Below the pieces are notes generated by a model, which saw nothing but the letters and a program-made list of their open reading frames with translations, was not told the DNA's origin and searched no databases. Position numbers and translations under genes: made by a program. 53,936 bases of DNA, from the NCBI GenBank assembly GCA_023458595.1, contig JAEWYT010000082.1, forward strand, positions 1-53,936, given 5' to 3'. Of the stretch, positions 25,727 to 34,722 are shown in pieces. Source of the DNA: Pseudomonadota bacterium (GTDB lineage Bacteria > Pseudomonadota > Alphaproteobacteria > Rhizobiales > Tepidamorphaceae). The stretch's first letter is position 1. Each line of letters opens with the position of its first letter.

Positions 25727-26668
25727 ATGACCATCCTGATCGCCGTGCAGGGCTGGGATTCGGCCGACTGGGTCGAACGCCTCAAGCAGAACGCGCCCGG
25801 CCGCGAGATACGCGTCTGGCCCGGGACGACCGGCTACGCCGGCGTTCGCTACGCCGTCTGCTGGAAACCGCCGCACGGACTTCTGGCGAAGCTCCCCGAC
25901 CTTCAGGTGATGTTCTCGCTCGGTGCCGGCGTCGATGCGATGCTCGAGGATCCGGAGCTGCCGGACAGGCCGCTGGTGCGCATCGTCGATCCGAGCCTCA
26001 CCGGCCGCATGAGCGAATGGGTCGTCCTGCAGGTGCTGATGCACCACCGCCTGCAGCGCGTCTACGATGCCCAGCAGCGCGACAAGATCTGGCGCGACAT
26101 CCCGCAGCCCGCCGCCGGCAGGGTCGGGGTCGGCATCATGGGGATGGGCGTGCTCGGCCGCGACGCCGCCGAAAGGCTGAACGGCCTCGGCTTCGACGTC
26201 GCCGGCTGGAGCCGCACGGAGAAGGCGATCCCCGGCGTCGCCTGCTTCCACGGCGAGGCCGGGCTGAGGCCGTTCCTCGCCCGAACCGACATCCTCGTCG
26301 TGCTCCTGCCGCTGACGCCGGACACGGAGGGCCTGATCGACTTCGATCTGCTGTCCGGGCTCCGTACCGGCAATCACATGGGCGGGGCCGTGCTGATCAA
26401 CGCCGGTCGCGGCGCATTGCAGGTCGAGCCGGACATCCTGCGCGCGATCGCCGAAGGCATCCTGTCGGGGGCGACGCTCGACGTCTTCGTCGAGGAGCCG
26501 CTGCCGCCCGAAAGCCCGTTCTGGACGCATCCGCGGGTGACGGTGACGCCGCACGTCGCCGCCGAGAGCGATCCCGACTTTCTCTGCGCCTACATCCTGC
26601 GCCAGATCGGGAATTTCGAGGCCGGCCGCCCGCTCGAGAACGTCGTCGACCGGAAGCTCGGATACTAG
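25727..26668 (+). CDS. Glyoxylate/hydroxypyruvate reductase A-type 2-hydroxyacid dehydrogenase
   Basis: A NAD(P)H-dependent reductase of 313 residues in the GhrA subgroup of D-2-hydroxyacid dehydrogenases. It shows the Rossmann motif GVGIMGMGVLGRDAA, the arginine-bearing NAGRGALQ segment, then the Glu and His of the charge relay in LDVFVEEPLPPESPFW and TPHVAA. It would reduce glyoxylate or hydroxypyruvate. The start at 25727 follows GAGCGAGG. The upstream open frame crosses a REP element and is not coding. Confidence 0.9.
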   Translation: MTILIAVQGWDSADWVERLKQNAPGREIRVWPGTTGYAGVRYAVCWKPPHGLLAKLPDLQVMFSLGAGVDAMLEDPELPDRPLVRIVDPSLTGRMSEWVVLQVLMHHRLQRVYDAQQRDKIWRDIPQPAAGRVGVGIMGMGVLGRDAAERLNGLGFDVAGWSRTEKAIPGVACFHGEAGLRPFLARTDILVVLLPLTPDTEGLIDFDLLSGLRTGNHMGGAVLINAGRGALQVEPDILRAIAEGILSGATLDVFVEEPLPPESPFWTHPRVTVTPHVAAESDPDFLCAYILRQIGNFEAGRPLENVVDRKLGY

Positions 26669-26697
26669 GCGCGCGCCGTTCTGCCGGACGGAGGGGC

Positions 26698-26800
26698 TGC
26701 CTGGGTCCCGGATCAAGTCCGGGACACGGGTTTGTTTGCAGGGCAAGGACCGGGCGACCGATGAAAGCCGCGTGCCCTGGACCTGATCCAGGGCCCATGC
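26698..26800. repeat. REP-type palindromic pair (copy 2)
   Basis: Two palindromes between the convergent reductase and methyltransferase genes: GTCCCGG...CCGGGAC at about 26705-26725, and CCCTGG...CCAGGG at about 26774-26793. The layout repeats that of the copies at 25570 and 49359, with more divergence in the second half. Confidence 0.6.
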
Positions 26801-26832
26801 GGCCGACGCCACAGGTGACGCCGTTGATCTTC

Positions 26833-27888
26833 CTACGGGCGCGCCATGTAGAACAAGTTTGTCTGGCTCCTGATGTCGAGCGGCCGGAAGTCGCCGAAGC
26901 CCGCCGAGCGGATCAGCTCCTCGGTCCGCTTCGGGCCCATGCAGGTGCCCAGGCCCGGCCCGCCGTTGGCGAGCGACTGCGTCATGCAGTGGAAGATCGA
27001 GAAGCCGTAGAACACCGTGCCGAGCGCGTGGATGTTGTCCTCGAGCCGGTCGGCGGCCTTCGGCTCCTGAATGAACAGCGTGCCGTCGGGCTTGAGCAGC
27101 GCGCGGATCGCGGCGAGCGTGCCGTGCGGATCGGCGAGATCGTGGACGCAGTCGCAGGCGGTGACGAGGTCGAACTTCTCGGCCGGCGCGTAGGAGCCGA
27201 CGTCCTGGGCGACGAACTCGACATGGCCGTCGAGCCCGACGTCGCCTGCGGCCTTGCGCGCCTTGGCGATCGACTGCGTGTCGATGTCGAGGCCGACGAC
27301 ATGCGCCCTGGGGAACGCCTTGGCGATCGCGATGCTCGCCCGGCCGACGCCGCAGCCGAAGTCGAGCGCCCGGCCGCCGGCCTTCAGCCGCTCGACGACG
27401 TCGGGCATCGCCGGCAGCCAGTAGTCGGTGAAGCGCAGCTCGTAGCTTCCCTGGTTCAGCATGTCGAGCGCGTGGATGCACTCGTCGCCGAACTCGGAGA
27501 AGGCGACGCCGCCGCCGGTCCTGAAGGCGTCGGCGACCTTGGGCGCGACGCCCATCAGCGAGCGGGCCATGAAGAACAGCCCGCCCATGAAATGGTCGGT
27601 GCCCTCGCTCGCCAAGAGATAGGCGTGCTCGTCGGGAAGCGCGTAGGTCTCCCCCGCCGGGTCGTAGTCGAGGAAGCGGGCGGTCGTCATGCCCTTCAGC
27701 CATTCCTCGACGTAGCGCGGATCGAGGCCGGAGACCTCGGCTACGTCGTCCCGGCGCATCGCCCCGCGCCCGGCCATGGTGCGGAACAGGCCGGTCTTCA
27801 CGCCCGCGTAGGCCATGGCGACCGCCATGGTCCCGGCCATGTCCTCATAGACCTTGTCCGCGAATGTCCTGATCCGATCCTTGTCCAT
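26833..27888 (-). CDS. Class I SAM-dependent methyltransferase with winged-helix N-terminus
   Basis: A protein of 351 residues. The first 110 residues look like a winged-helix dimerisation domain (RDDVAEVSGLDPRYVEEWL), as in O-methyltransferase-like enzymes. The Rossmann-type SAM domain has motif I ALDFGCGVGRAS, the acidic residue in VVGLDID and the post-motif FDLVTACDCVHDL. The substrate is not known; the two-domain layout is shared with plant-type and polyketide O-methyltransferases. It stands alone, between a REP pair and the VIT gene. Confidence 0.85.
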   Translation of the reverse strand: MDKDRIRTFADKVYEDMAGTMAVAMAYAGVKTGLFRTMAGRGAMRRDDVAEVSGLDPRYVEEWLKGMTTARFLDYDPAGETYALPDEHAYLLASEGTDHFMGGLFFMARSLMGVAPKVADAFRTGGGVAFSEFGDECIHALDMLNQGSYELRFTDYWLPAMPDVVERLKAGGRALDFGCGVGRASIAIAKAFPRAHVVGLDIDTQSIAKARKAAGDVGLDGHVEFVAQDVGSYAPAEKFDLVTACDCVHDLADPHGTLAAIRALLKPDGTLFIQEPKAADRLEDNIHALGTVFYGFSIFHCMTQSLANGGPGLGTCMGPKRTEELIRSAGFGDFRPLDIRSQTNLFYMARP

Positions 27889-27967
27889 GACGGGTCTCCC
27901 CCAACGGCGGGCCCGGTTTGCGTGACGGCCCGGGCTTGTCGAAACTGTCGCGAGTCTGCCGGAAAAC

Positions 27968-28999
27968 TCAGCCGACCGCGACCCCGAGCAGCGCGCCGAT
28001 CGCGTATGTGGCGGCTCCCGCGGACGCGCCGATCAGCACCATGCGAAGACCGCCGGCAAGTGCGCCGCGTCCGGAGAACAGGCTCAGCGCCGCCCCGACG
28101 CCGAACAGGGCGACGGCCGCCAGGCCCGCCGCCATGGGGATTGCTTCCGTCCCGAAGCCCGCGAAGAAGGGAACGAGAGGCAGGACCGCGCCCGCCGCGA
28201 ACGCGAGAAACGACCACAGGGCGGCGCCCCAGGGCGAGCCCAGGTCGTCGGGGTTGAGCCCGAGCTCCTCGCGGGCCAGCGTATCGAGCGCGACCTCGGG
28301 GTCGGCGACCAGGCGTTTCGCGAGCCCGCGCGCCTCGTCCATCGGCACGCCGCGCGCGTTGTAGATCAGCGCGAGTTCCTCCGCTTCCTCTTCCGGATAG
28401 CGTTGCAGCTCGTCGCGTTCCTGGGCGATCTGGTACTCGAACATCTCCCGCTGCGAGCGCATCGATATGTACTCGCCGGCGGCCATCGAGAATGCTCCGG
28501 CCAGCAGGCCGGCAATTCCGGTCAGGACGATCCCGCCCGGCTCCAGCGCCGCGCCGGCAACGCCCATGACGAGGCTGGTATTGGACACGAGCCCGTCATT
28601 GACGCCGAACACTGCGGCGCGCAGCGCGCCGCCGCCCGCTCCCCTGTGCCGCCCGCCGACCTGCTCGACGGACGTCGGCATGGCGTGCCCCGCCTCGGCG
28701 GCCGGTCCGGCGTAGACGGAAATCCCCCGGACTTTCGAAGCCGCCAGTATCGGCCGCGCGGCGCGGGGGCCGACCAGCTCCGCGATCGCGGCGACCAGCC
28801 GCGCCCGCAGCGGCGGCCGGTAGCTTCCCGCCCCGCCGGATTCCCTCGCCAGGATCTCCGCCTGCCGTTCGGCAGCCTCCGCCATCGAGCGGAACAGGGC
28901 CTGCTTCGCCGGATCTGGCTCCGCGTCCGCCACAGCGCGCGACAGGAATGCCGCCGTCTTCTCGGCACGCCAGCGCTCCCGGATCGACAACTCACTCAT
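27968..28999 (-). CDS. VIT1/CCC1-family metal transporter with N-terminal rubrerythrin-like domain
   Basis: A protein of 343 residues. The N-terminal third is a helical ferritin-like region (RERWRAEKTAAFLSRAV, then LFRSMAEAAERQAEIL). The C-terminal two thirds are a VIT1 membrane domain with AAVFGVNDGLVSNTSLVMGV, AGAFSMAAGEYISMRSQREM and four or five spans. VIT proteins move iron or manganese out of the cytoplasm. It is distinct from MbfA at 1952, which has the full di-iron site. No Irr box is seen in its 44-base upstream gap. Confidence 0.88.
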   Translation of the reverse strand: MSELSIRERWRAEKTAAFLSRAVADAEPDPAKQALFRSMAEAAERQAEILARESGGAGSYRPPLRARLVAAIAELVGPRAARPILAASKVRGISVYAGPAAEAGHAMPTSVEQVGGRHRGAGGGALRAAVFGVNDGLVSNTSLVMGVAGAALEPGGIVLTGIAGLLAGAFSMAAGEYISMRSQREMFEYQIAQERDELQRYPEEEAEELALIYNARGVPMDEARGLAKRLVADPEVALDTLAREELGLNPDDLGSPWGAALWSFLAFAAGAVLPLVPFFAGFGTEAIPMAAGLAAVALFGVGAALSLFSGRGALAGGLRMVLIGASAGAATYAIGALLGVAVG

Positions 29000-29043
29000 C
29001 GCCAAAGCTCTCCGTCCGGCGCCAGGATGAGGCATTTGCGCCG

Positions 29044-29509
29044 CTAGTCCAGGGCAAGCTTCATCCCCTCGTGGCTCGCCTCGAAGCCGAGGGCCTCGTA
29101 GAAGCGGTGCGCGTCGTTGCGCGACTTGTCGGTGGTGAGCTGCACCATGCCGCAGTTGCGCTTTCGGCATTCCTCGATCGCCCAGGCCATCATCTTCCGG
29201 CCGAGGCCGGTGCCCCGCCTGGAGATCGCGACCCGCACGCCCTCGACGAGGCCGCGCCACATGCCCTTGCGCGACAGGCCGGGCAGGAAGGTGAGCTGCA
29301 CGCAGCCGACGAGTTCGCCGTCGAGCTCGGCGACGGCGAGAAGCTGGTTCGCGTCGGCGTCGATGGCATGGAAAGCGTCCGTGTAGACGGGCGACAGCGG
29401 CTGCGACAGGTCCTCGCGCGCGCCCGAGCGCGTCGTCGGCGAGCATCTCGACGATCGCGCCGACGTCCTCGATCCGTGCTCTCCGGAACACGGGGGAGGC
29501 GGCGCTCAC
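29044..29509 (-). pseudogene. GNAT-family N-acetyltransferase, frameshifted
   Basis: The gene begins at GTG 29509, whose bases overlap the stop codon of the NlpC/P60 gene. The first part reads as a normal GNAT N-terminus (FRRARIEDVGAIVEMLADDALG). The frame then breaks in the alternating CG run at about 29415-29424. The rest continues in another frame as EDLSQPLSPVYTDAFHAI through to the acetyl-CoA site (RRGTGLGRKMMAWAI) and the Y/F-rich end (HRFYEALGFEASHEG). Restoring two bases in the CG run would give one intact protein of about 155 residues. It is either a true pseudogene or a sequencing slip in a GC run. Confidence 0.75.
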
Positions 29510-30351
29510 GGGCGCTTCACCGAGGTCACGGCGAGGCCCGCCCCGGCGATGCGGTGCACCGCGCCCTCGACCGGCTCGACGACGGTTTCCATGTGGTGGC
29601 CGTTGGCGTGGACGATGGTGCCGTCGCCGCGCGCGATCGCCACGTGCCCCTTCCAGAACAGCAGGTCGCCGCGTTCCAGTGTCGTCGGATCGTTGAGGGA
29701 CAGCGCGGCGCCCAGGGCGACCTCCTGCATGTCGGTGTCGCGCGGACAGGGCCGGCCGGCCGCGGTCATCGACATCTGCACCAGCGCCGAGCAGTCGAGC
29801 CCGATCGAGGTGCGCCCGCCCCAGAGATAGGGGGTGCCTAGGAAGGATTCGGCGACGCCGACCCAGTCCGGCTCGACGGAGTCGAGGGGGCCGAGATGGC
29901 GGGCATAGACGAAGCCGGCGCCGATGCGGGCGAAATGCTCCTCGGCCGAAGCGACGGCGACGCGCGCGTTCATCGACAGGAGCATGACGGGCGGCAGTTT
30001 GATGCTCGGTCCCGGATAGACGAAGGTGCGAAGCGTCCGCACCCGATGCGTCGGCTCCGGGCCGGGAGCCGCGAGCGCCTCGGACGGGCACCAGCCGACA
30101 TAGCCGTCGGTGTCGAGCTGCACCCAGGCCCAGCCCTCGGCCGTCTCCTCGAAGACCAGCACCGTCTCCCCGTGCAGGAGCTCGGTGTCGAGGGCGGCGT
30201 CCGGCCGCGGCTCGCGGCGCAGCGGCGCCGATGCGGCGACCACCCGCTTAGGCGTGCCCTCGACGAAACGCTCCGCCTCGACCTTGCCCTCGAGCCGCGC
30301 GTCGGCGAGGTCCGGACGGGCCGCGTGGAGGCGGGGGTGCGGGTCGCTCAC
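29506..30351 (-). CDS. C40 peptidase, NlpC/P60 family, with SH3-like domain
   Basis: A likely peptidoglycan endopeptidase of 281 residues. Residues 35-95 form an SH3-type wall-binding region (LLHGETVLVFEETAEGWAWV), and a second SH3-like segment follows. The NlpC/P60 catalytic domain has Cys187 (LDCSALV), His236 (KGHVAI) and a further His cluster (VHANGHHM). No signal peptide is obvious, as in rhizobial relatives. Such enzymes cut the D-Glu-DAP bond of stem peptides. The stop overlaps the start of the GNAT gene. Confidence 0.9.
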   Translation of the reverse strand: MSDPHPRLHAARPDLADARLEGKVEAERFVEGTPKRVVAASAPLRREPRPDAALDTELLHGETVLVFEETAEGWAWVQLDTDGYVGWCPSEALAAPGPEPTHRVRTLRTFVYPGPSIKLPPVMLLSMNARVAVASAEEHFARIGAGFVYARHLGPLDSVEPDWVGVAESFLGTPYLWGGRTSIGLDCSALVQMSMTAAGRPCPRDTDMQEVALGAALSLNDPTTLERGDLLFWKGHVAIARGDGTIVHANGHHMETVVEPVEGAVHRIAGAGLAVTSVKRP

Positions 30352-30364
30352 GGTCTTTCGCCCT

Positions 30365-30715
30365 TCATCGCGGAAGCTCCACGGCCTTGGCGGCGATCAG
30401 GTCGCCGAGCTGTTCGAGATAGAGCGCGCCCTTGACGGTGCGCTGGATGACGACGTTGCGCCTGTCGGCCTCGTCGCGGCGCCGGTTGACGAGGCCCTTG
30501 GCGCCCATCGTGTCGAGCGCGCGGGTGATCACCGGCTTGGTGACGCCGAGCTTGGCGGCGAGCCCGCGCACCGTATGCGGCGGCGTCTCGAGATAGATGG
30601 TGAGCAGGATCGCCATCTGGCGCGGCGAAAGATCGTCCTCTCCGGCGTGAACGAGAGCGAGCGCCACGTCGTGCCAGAGTTGCAGGGCCTGTGCCGGACG
30701 CAGGTCGAAGGACAT
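30365..30715 (-). CDS. MarR-family transcriptional regulator
   Basis: A winged-helix protein of 116 residues. The recognition segment (VRGLAAKLGVTKPVITRALDTMGAKGLV) is followed by a charged wing (RRRDEADRRNVVI), the usual MarR order. It lies 13 bases upstream of the NlpC/P60 gene on the same strand and diverges from htpX, so it may control either or both. The intergenic space contains imperfect inverted CGGG/CCCG segments that could be an operator, but they are weak. Confidence 0.85.
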   Translation of the reverse strand: MSFDLRPAQALQLWHDVALALVHAGEDDLSPRQMAILLTIYLETPPHTVRGLAAKLGVTKPVITRALDTMGAKGLVNRRRDEADRRNVVIQRTVKGALYLEQLGDLIAAKAVELPR

Positions 30716-30857
30716 GAGGCTACGCGATACGGGAGCTTCGTTTCGTACCCGTTATAAAATAGAGGGCGGCGGCAGACAAGAAGGATGGCATCCGCCGGCC
30801 GCGGCGGACGTGGTCCGCTGTCTTTGCCCGCCGTTCGTCGGTCCCCATATTACGGCC

Positions 30858-31823
30858 ATGGTCCTCGCTCCGCTCGACAACCGCCTGCGTCTGCGCCACA
30901 AGCTGCGCAACGCCCTCCAGACCTGGCTGCTGGTCGGCGGCAGCCTGGGCCTGCTGGTCCTGTGCGCTTTTGTCTTCGCCGGCGTCGACGGGATCGTCTG
31001 GTCGGCGATCGGCGGCGGGCTGGTGCTGGTCGCCTCGCTCAGGGCCTCGCCCTGGATGGTGCTGCGGCTCTATCGCGCCCGCCCGCTCGCCCCCGACGAG
31101 TTTCCGGAAGGCCACCGGCTGGTGGCGGAGCTCGCGCGCCGCGCCGAGCTGCCCTCGCTGCCGCGCCTCTTCTACGTGCCGAGCCGCATGATGAACGCCT
31201 TCGCCGTCGGCGATCCGCGCCAGTCGGCGATCTGCGTCACCGACGGGCTGGTGCGCGGCCTGACGCTTCGCCAGCTCGCCGGCGTCCTCGCCCACGAGGT
31301 CTCCCATATCCGCAACGGCGACATCCGCGTCATGGCGATCGCCGACATGGTGAGCCGCATGACCGGCGCCATGTCGACGGCGGGCGTGCTGCTGCTGTTC
31401 CTCAACCTGCCCTTCGTCATGGCGAACGGCGTTCCGGTCCCCTGGCTCGGCATCGCGCTCCTGCTCGCCGCGCCGACGATCGGCGCGATCCTGCAGCTCG
31501 CCCTGTCGCGGGCGCGCGAATACGACGCCGACCTCGACGCGGTCGGCCTGACCGGCGATCCGGAGGGGCTCGCCGCCGCGCTCGCCACCCTCGAGCGCCG
31601 CCAGGGCCGCATGTGGGAGATGATGCTGCCCGGCCAGCGCATCCCCGATCCCTCGCTCCTGCGCAGCCATCCGCGCACCGAGGATCGGATCGCCCGCCTG
31701 TTGTCGCTGCGCCCCGGCGCGAAGCCCTATGTGGCCGCCCCCGACCGCCGCCCGCGCCGGCCGGTCGCCTCCGTGCCGATCGTCAGCGGCCCACGCTTCC
31801 GGACGATGGGCATCTGGTATTGA
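30858..31823 (+). CDS. htpX: Zinc metalloprotease HtpX (M48B)
   Basis: A membrane protease of 321 residues for quality control of inner-membrane proteins. Two N-terminal spans precede the zinc site HEVSH at 146-150; two further spans follow. The third zinc ligand lies in REYDADLDAVGLTG. The C-terminal SHPRTEDRI segment is also typical of HtpX. The ATG at 30858 opens directly on the basic leader and first span. TATAAAAT at about 30754 may be part of its promoter. Confidence 0.93.
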   Translation: MVLAPLDNRLRLRHKLRNALQTWLLVGGSLGLLVLCAFVFAGVDGIVWSAIGGGLVLVASLRASPWMVLRLYRARPLAPDEFPEGHRLVAELARRAELPSLPRLFYVPSRMMNAFAVGDPRQSAICVTDGLVRGLTLRQLAGVLAHEVSHIRNGDIRVMAIADMVSRMTGAMSTAGVLLLFLNLPFVMANGVPVPWLGIALLLAAPTIGAILQLALSRAREYDADLDAVGLTGDPEGLAAALATLERRQGRMWEMMLPGQRIPDPSLLRSHPRTEDRIARLLSLRPGAKPYVAAPDRRPRRPVASVPIVSGPRFRTMGIWY

Positions 31824-31833
31824 GCGGTTTTCC

Positions 31834-31852
31834 CGCCCTTCACGCTTCGTTA
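31834..31852 (+). repeat. Direct repeat, copy 1
   Basis: CGCCCTTCACGCTTCGTTA; copy 2 at 32097-32115 differs at one position. Both copies lie in the gene-free interval after htpX. Confidence 0.6.
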
Positions 31853-32096
31853 ACGGGCGAGCCCGGTCGATTTCGCCACATTTTTGGTGAAAATCCCGAA
31901 TCACCCGAGACGGATCGGGAACGAACCGGGATCGGACCGGGACGGTGTTAACGCTCGCTAACGAATGGCGAATCGGCGGCCCGCGCAACGGGCCCCGACG
32001 CGCCGCGCCGGGTGCGACCCGCTCCGTGCCGGCCGGCCGAACCGCACGCCGATCCGAACAGCCGGAGTCGGGTCGCAGGACAGACGAGGCGTCATC

Positions 32097-32115
32097 CGCC
32101 CTTCACGTTTCGTTA
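32097..32115 (+). repeat. Direct repeat, copy 2
   Basis: CGCCCTTCACGTTTCGTTA; matches 18 of 19 bases of the copy at 31834-31852. Confidence 0.6.
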
Positions 32116-32307
32116 GGACATCCGCGGCGCCGGATTCGCACCGGAAACCTGTGGATTTCCGAATCGGTCTGGACAAAAAGAGAATAAAAAAGGATCAAAA
32201 CAAGAACATATTCCGCAAACAAGATTCGCGGCTGTGGATAACCCGCCGCCCCGGACAGGGGCGGCCGATCGCTCGATCCGCTTGCCGGCGGTTTTTTTGC
32301 AAGCCGC

Positions 32308-34722
32308 CTATCTAAGGCTGCCGCCGGTCGCCTTCGCGACGGCCGCGACGATCGCCTTGCCGACCGCCTCTATCTCCTCGTCGGTCAGCGTCTTGTCGCG
32401 CGGCTGCAGTGTTATTTCGACGGCTATGGACTTCCTGCCGTCGCCGAGGCTCACCCCGGTGAAGACGTCGAACACCGAGACGTCGGCGATCAGCGCCTTG
32501 TCGGCGCCGCGCGCCGCGCGGACGATGTCGCCGGCCTTCACGTCGGCGGCGACCACGAAGGCGAAGTCGCGCGTCACCGGCATCAGGTCGGAAGCGTCGA
32601 GCGCCGGCCGCGCCTTGGTCGGCTTCGCCTTCGCCACGGGGACCGCCTCGATCATGATCTCGAAGGCGACCATCGGCCCTTCCGCGTCGAGGGCGGCGAG
32701 CGTGCGCGGATGCAGTTCGCCGAAGCGGGCGAGCACGGTCTTCGGTCCGAGCGTGATCAGCCCCGAGCGGCCGGGGTGATACCAGTCGCCGCCGCCGGCC
32801 TGTACCTGCGCGGTCGCGACCGGCGCTCCGAGGGCGGCGAGCACGGCAAGAGCGTCGGCCTTGGCGTCGAACACGTCGACGGGGCCGGATGCGCCGGACC
32901 AGTGCCGGCCGGAGCCGTCGACCTTTGCCGTTCCGCGCCGGACGCCAGCGGCGATCTCGCTCTGATGCTCGGGCCGGTCGCCGTGATAGGTCGCGCCGAT
33001 CTCGAACAGGGCGAGGTCGGAGAAGCCGCGGTCGGCGTTCTTCTGCGCCGCCGTGATCAGGCCGGGCAGCAGGCTCGGCCGCATGTCGCTCATCTCCGAC
33101 GAGATCGGGTTCGACAGCGCGATCTCCGGCTGGCCGCCGCCGAAGGCCTCGGCATGGGCCTTGGGGATGAACGACCAGGTGACGGCCTCCACCATGCCGC
33201 GCGCGGCGAGCGTCCGCCGCGCCATGATCGAGCGGTTCTGGCGGACGGTGAGGACCGGTTTCGGCACGCCGGCGCCGCGCGGCAGCGGCACGGTCGCCAC
33301 CCGGTCGACGCCGACGATGCGGGTGATCTCCTCGACGAGGTCGGCCGCCTCGTGCACGTCCGGCCGCCAGCTCGGCACCGCGACGCGCAGCTCGTCGTTC
33401 TCTCCCGCGACCCAGAAGCCGAGCCTGGTCAGGATCGAGCGCATCTCGATCGGCGACAGGTCGAGGCCGGTCAGTCGTTTCACTTCCTTCGGATCGAAGG
33501 GGATGATGTTGACCGGCTCGGGGACCTCGCCGGCGAGCACCGTCTCGCTCGCCGTGCCGCCGCACAGGTCGAGCACCATCTGCGTCGCCATGTCGAGGCC
33601 GGGCACGCAGAAGGCCGGATCGACCCCGCGTTCGAACCGGTAGCGCGCGTCCGACTGGATGCCGAGCGCGCGGCCGGTGCGCGCCGTCGTCGAGGTGTCC
33701 CACAGCGCCGATTCGATCAGCACGTCGGTCGTCGCCTCGTCGCAACCCGAATGCTCGCCGCCCATGATGCCGGCGATCGATTCGACGCCGCTGTCGTCGG
33801 CGATCACCACCTGGCCGGGTGCGAGCGTGTAGGTCCGCCCGTCGAGCGCGAGAACCGTCTCGCCCGCCCTGGCGTGGCGGACGGTGAGGTTGCCTTTCAC
33901 TTTCGCCGCATCGAACACGTGCAGCGGCCGGTTGCGGTCGTAGGTGATGTAGTTGGTGATGTCGACGAGGGCGTTGATCGGCCTCAGCCCGATCGCCTCG
34001 AGCCGCCGCTGCAGCCAGGCCGGCGAGGGGCCGTTTTTCACCCCGCGCACCAGGCGCAGCGCGAAGGCCGGGCAGAGATGCTTCTCGTCCTCCGGGAAGT
34101 CGATCGTCACCGGGACCGGGCAGGGACCCTCGCCCTCGATCCGCCTGATCTCCTTCGTGATGATCTTGCCGAGGTCGGCGGCGGCGAGGTCGCGGGCGAT
34201 GCCGGAGATGCCGAGCGCGTCCGGCCGGTTCGGCGTCACCGCCACCTCGATCACCGGATCGTTCAGGCCGAGCACCTCGGCGAGCGGCGTGCCCACCGGC
34301 GTGTCGGCGGCCACCTCGATGATGCCCGCGTGTTCGTCGGAAAGCCCCATCTCGCGCTCGGAGACGAGCATGCCGTTCGATTCGACGCCACGGATCTTGG
34401 TGGGTTTCAGGTCGAGCCCGGTGCCGGGGATATGCGTGCCGGACGGGGCGAACACGCCCTTCATGCCGGTGCGCGCGTTCGGCGCCCCGCACACGACCTG
34501 AACCTCGCCCTCGGCGGTCTCCACCTTGCAGACTCTGAGCTTGTCGGCGTTCGGGTGCTGCTCGGCGGAGATCACGTAGGCGACCCTGAAGGGCGCCAGT
34601 TCCTCGGCCGGGTTGTGCACGTCCTCGACCTCGAGCCCGATCAGGCTCAGCTTGTCGACGATCTCCTCCAGCGAGGCCTCGGTGTCGAGGTGCTCCTTGA
34701 GCCAGGACAGGGTGAATTTCAT
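32308..34722 (-). CDS. pheT: Phenylalanine--tRNA ligase subunit beta
   Basis: The large subunit of phenylalanyl-tRNA synthetase, 804 residues, which binds tRNA and edits mischarged tyrosine. The order is the N-terminal start MKFTLSWLKEHLDTE, an EMAP/OB-type tRNA-binding domain (VCKVETAEGEVQVVCGAPNA), the B3/B4 editing domain, the B5 domain and a C-terminal anticodon-binding FDX-ACB domain (SDLMPVTRDFAFVV). The ATG overlaps the pheS stop as ATGA, so the two are translationally coupled. Confidence 0.96.
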   Translation of the reverse strand: MKFTLSWLKEHLDTEASLEEIVDKLSLIGLEVEDVHNPAEELAPFRVAYVISAEQHPNADKLRVCKVETAEGEVQVVCGAPNARTGMKGVFAPSGTHIPGTGLDLKPTKIRGVESNGMLVSEREMGLSDEHAGIIEVAADTPVGTPLAEVLGLNDPVIEVAVTPNRPDALGISGIARDLAAADLGKIITKEIRRIEGEGPCPVPVTIDFPEDEKHLCPAFALRLVRGVKNGPSPAWLQRRLEAIGLRPINALVDITNYITYDRNRPLHVFDAAKVKGNLTVRHARAGETVLALDGRTYTLAPGQVVIADDSGVESIAGIMGGEHSGCDEATTDVLIESALWDTSTTARTGRALGIQSDARYRFERGVDPAFCVPGLDMATQMVLDLCGGTASETVLAGEVPEPVNIIPFDPKEVKRLTGLDLSPIEMRSILTRLGFWVAGENDELRVAVPSWRPDVHEAADLVEEITRIVGVDRVATVPLPRGAGVPKPVLTVRQNRSIMARRTLAARGMVEAVTWSFIPKAHAEAFGGGQPEIALSNPISSEMSDMRPSLLPGLITAAQKNADRGFSDLALFEIGATYHGDRPEHQSEIAAGVRRGTAKVDGSGRHWSGASGPVDVFDAKADALAVLAALGAPVATAQVQAGGGDWYHPGRSGLITLGPKTVLARFGELHPRTLAALDAEGPMVAFEIMIEAVPVAKAKPTKARPALDASDLMPVTRDFAFVVAADVKAGDIVRAARGADKALIADVSVFDVFTGVSLGDGRKSIAVEITLQPRDKTLTDEEIEAVGKAIVAAVAKATGGSLR

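Larger units (their letters stand above)
31824..32307. other. Gene-free convergent interval with GANTC cluster, DnaA box and A-rich tract
   Basis: No credible gene is seen between the convergent ends of htpX and pheT. It holds six GANTC sites (31898, 31970, 32065, 32133, 32161, 32223), the methylation target of CcrM in alphaproteobacteria. It also holds a TTATCCACA-type DnaA box (complement of TGTGGATAA at 32233-32241) and an A-rich stretch at about 32170-32225. A 19-base near-direct repeat occurs at 31834 and 32097. A T7 run after a GC-rich segment at 32294-32300 could end a plus-strand RNA. Confidence 0.5.

Noticed and set aside
25409..27703. Long minus-strand frame running through the methyltransferase into the GhrA gene
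   Set aside because: The true methyltransferase is in another frame with full motifs; the long frame has none.
30716..30857. MarR operator between the marR and htpX genes
   Set aside because: The inverted CGGG/CCCG segments are imperfect and fit no known MarR consensus well enough to annotate.
32233..32241. DnaA box as a sign of the chromosomal origin
   Set aside because: Only one exact box is present and no origin-linked genes (dnaA, hemE, parAB) are near. It is kept only as part of the odd interval.
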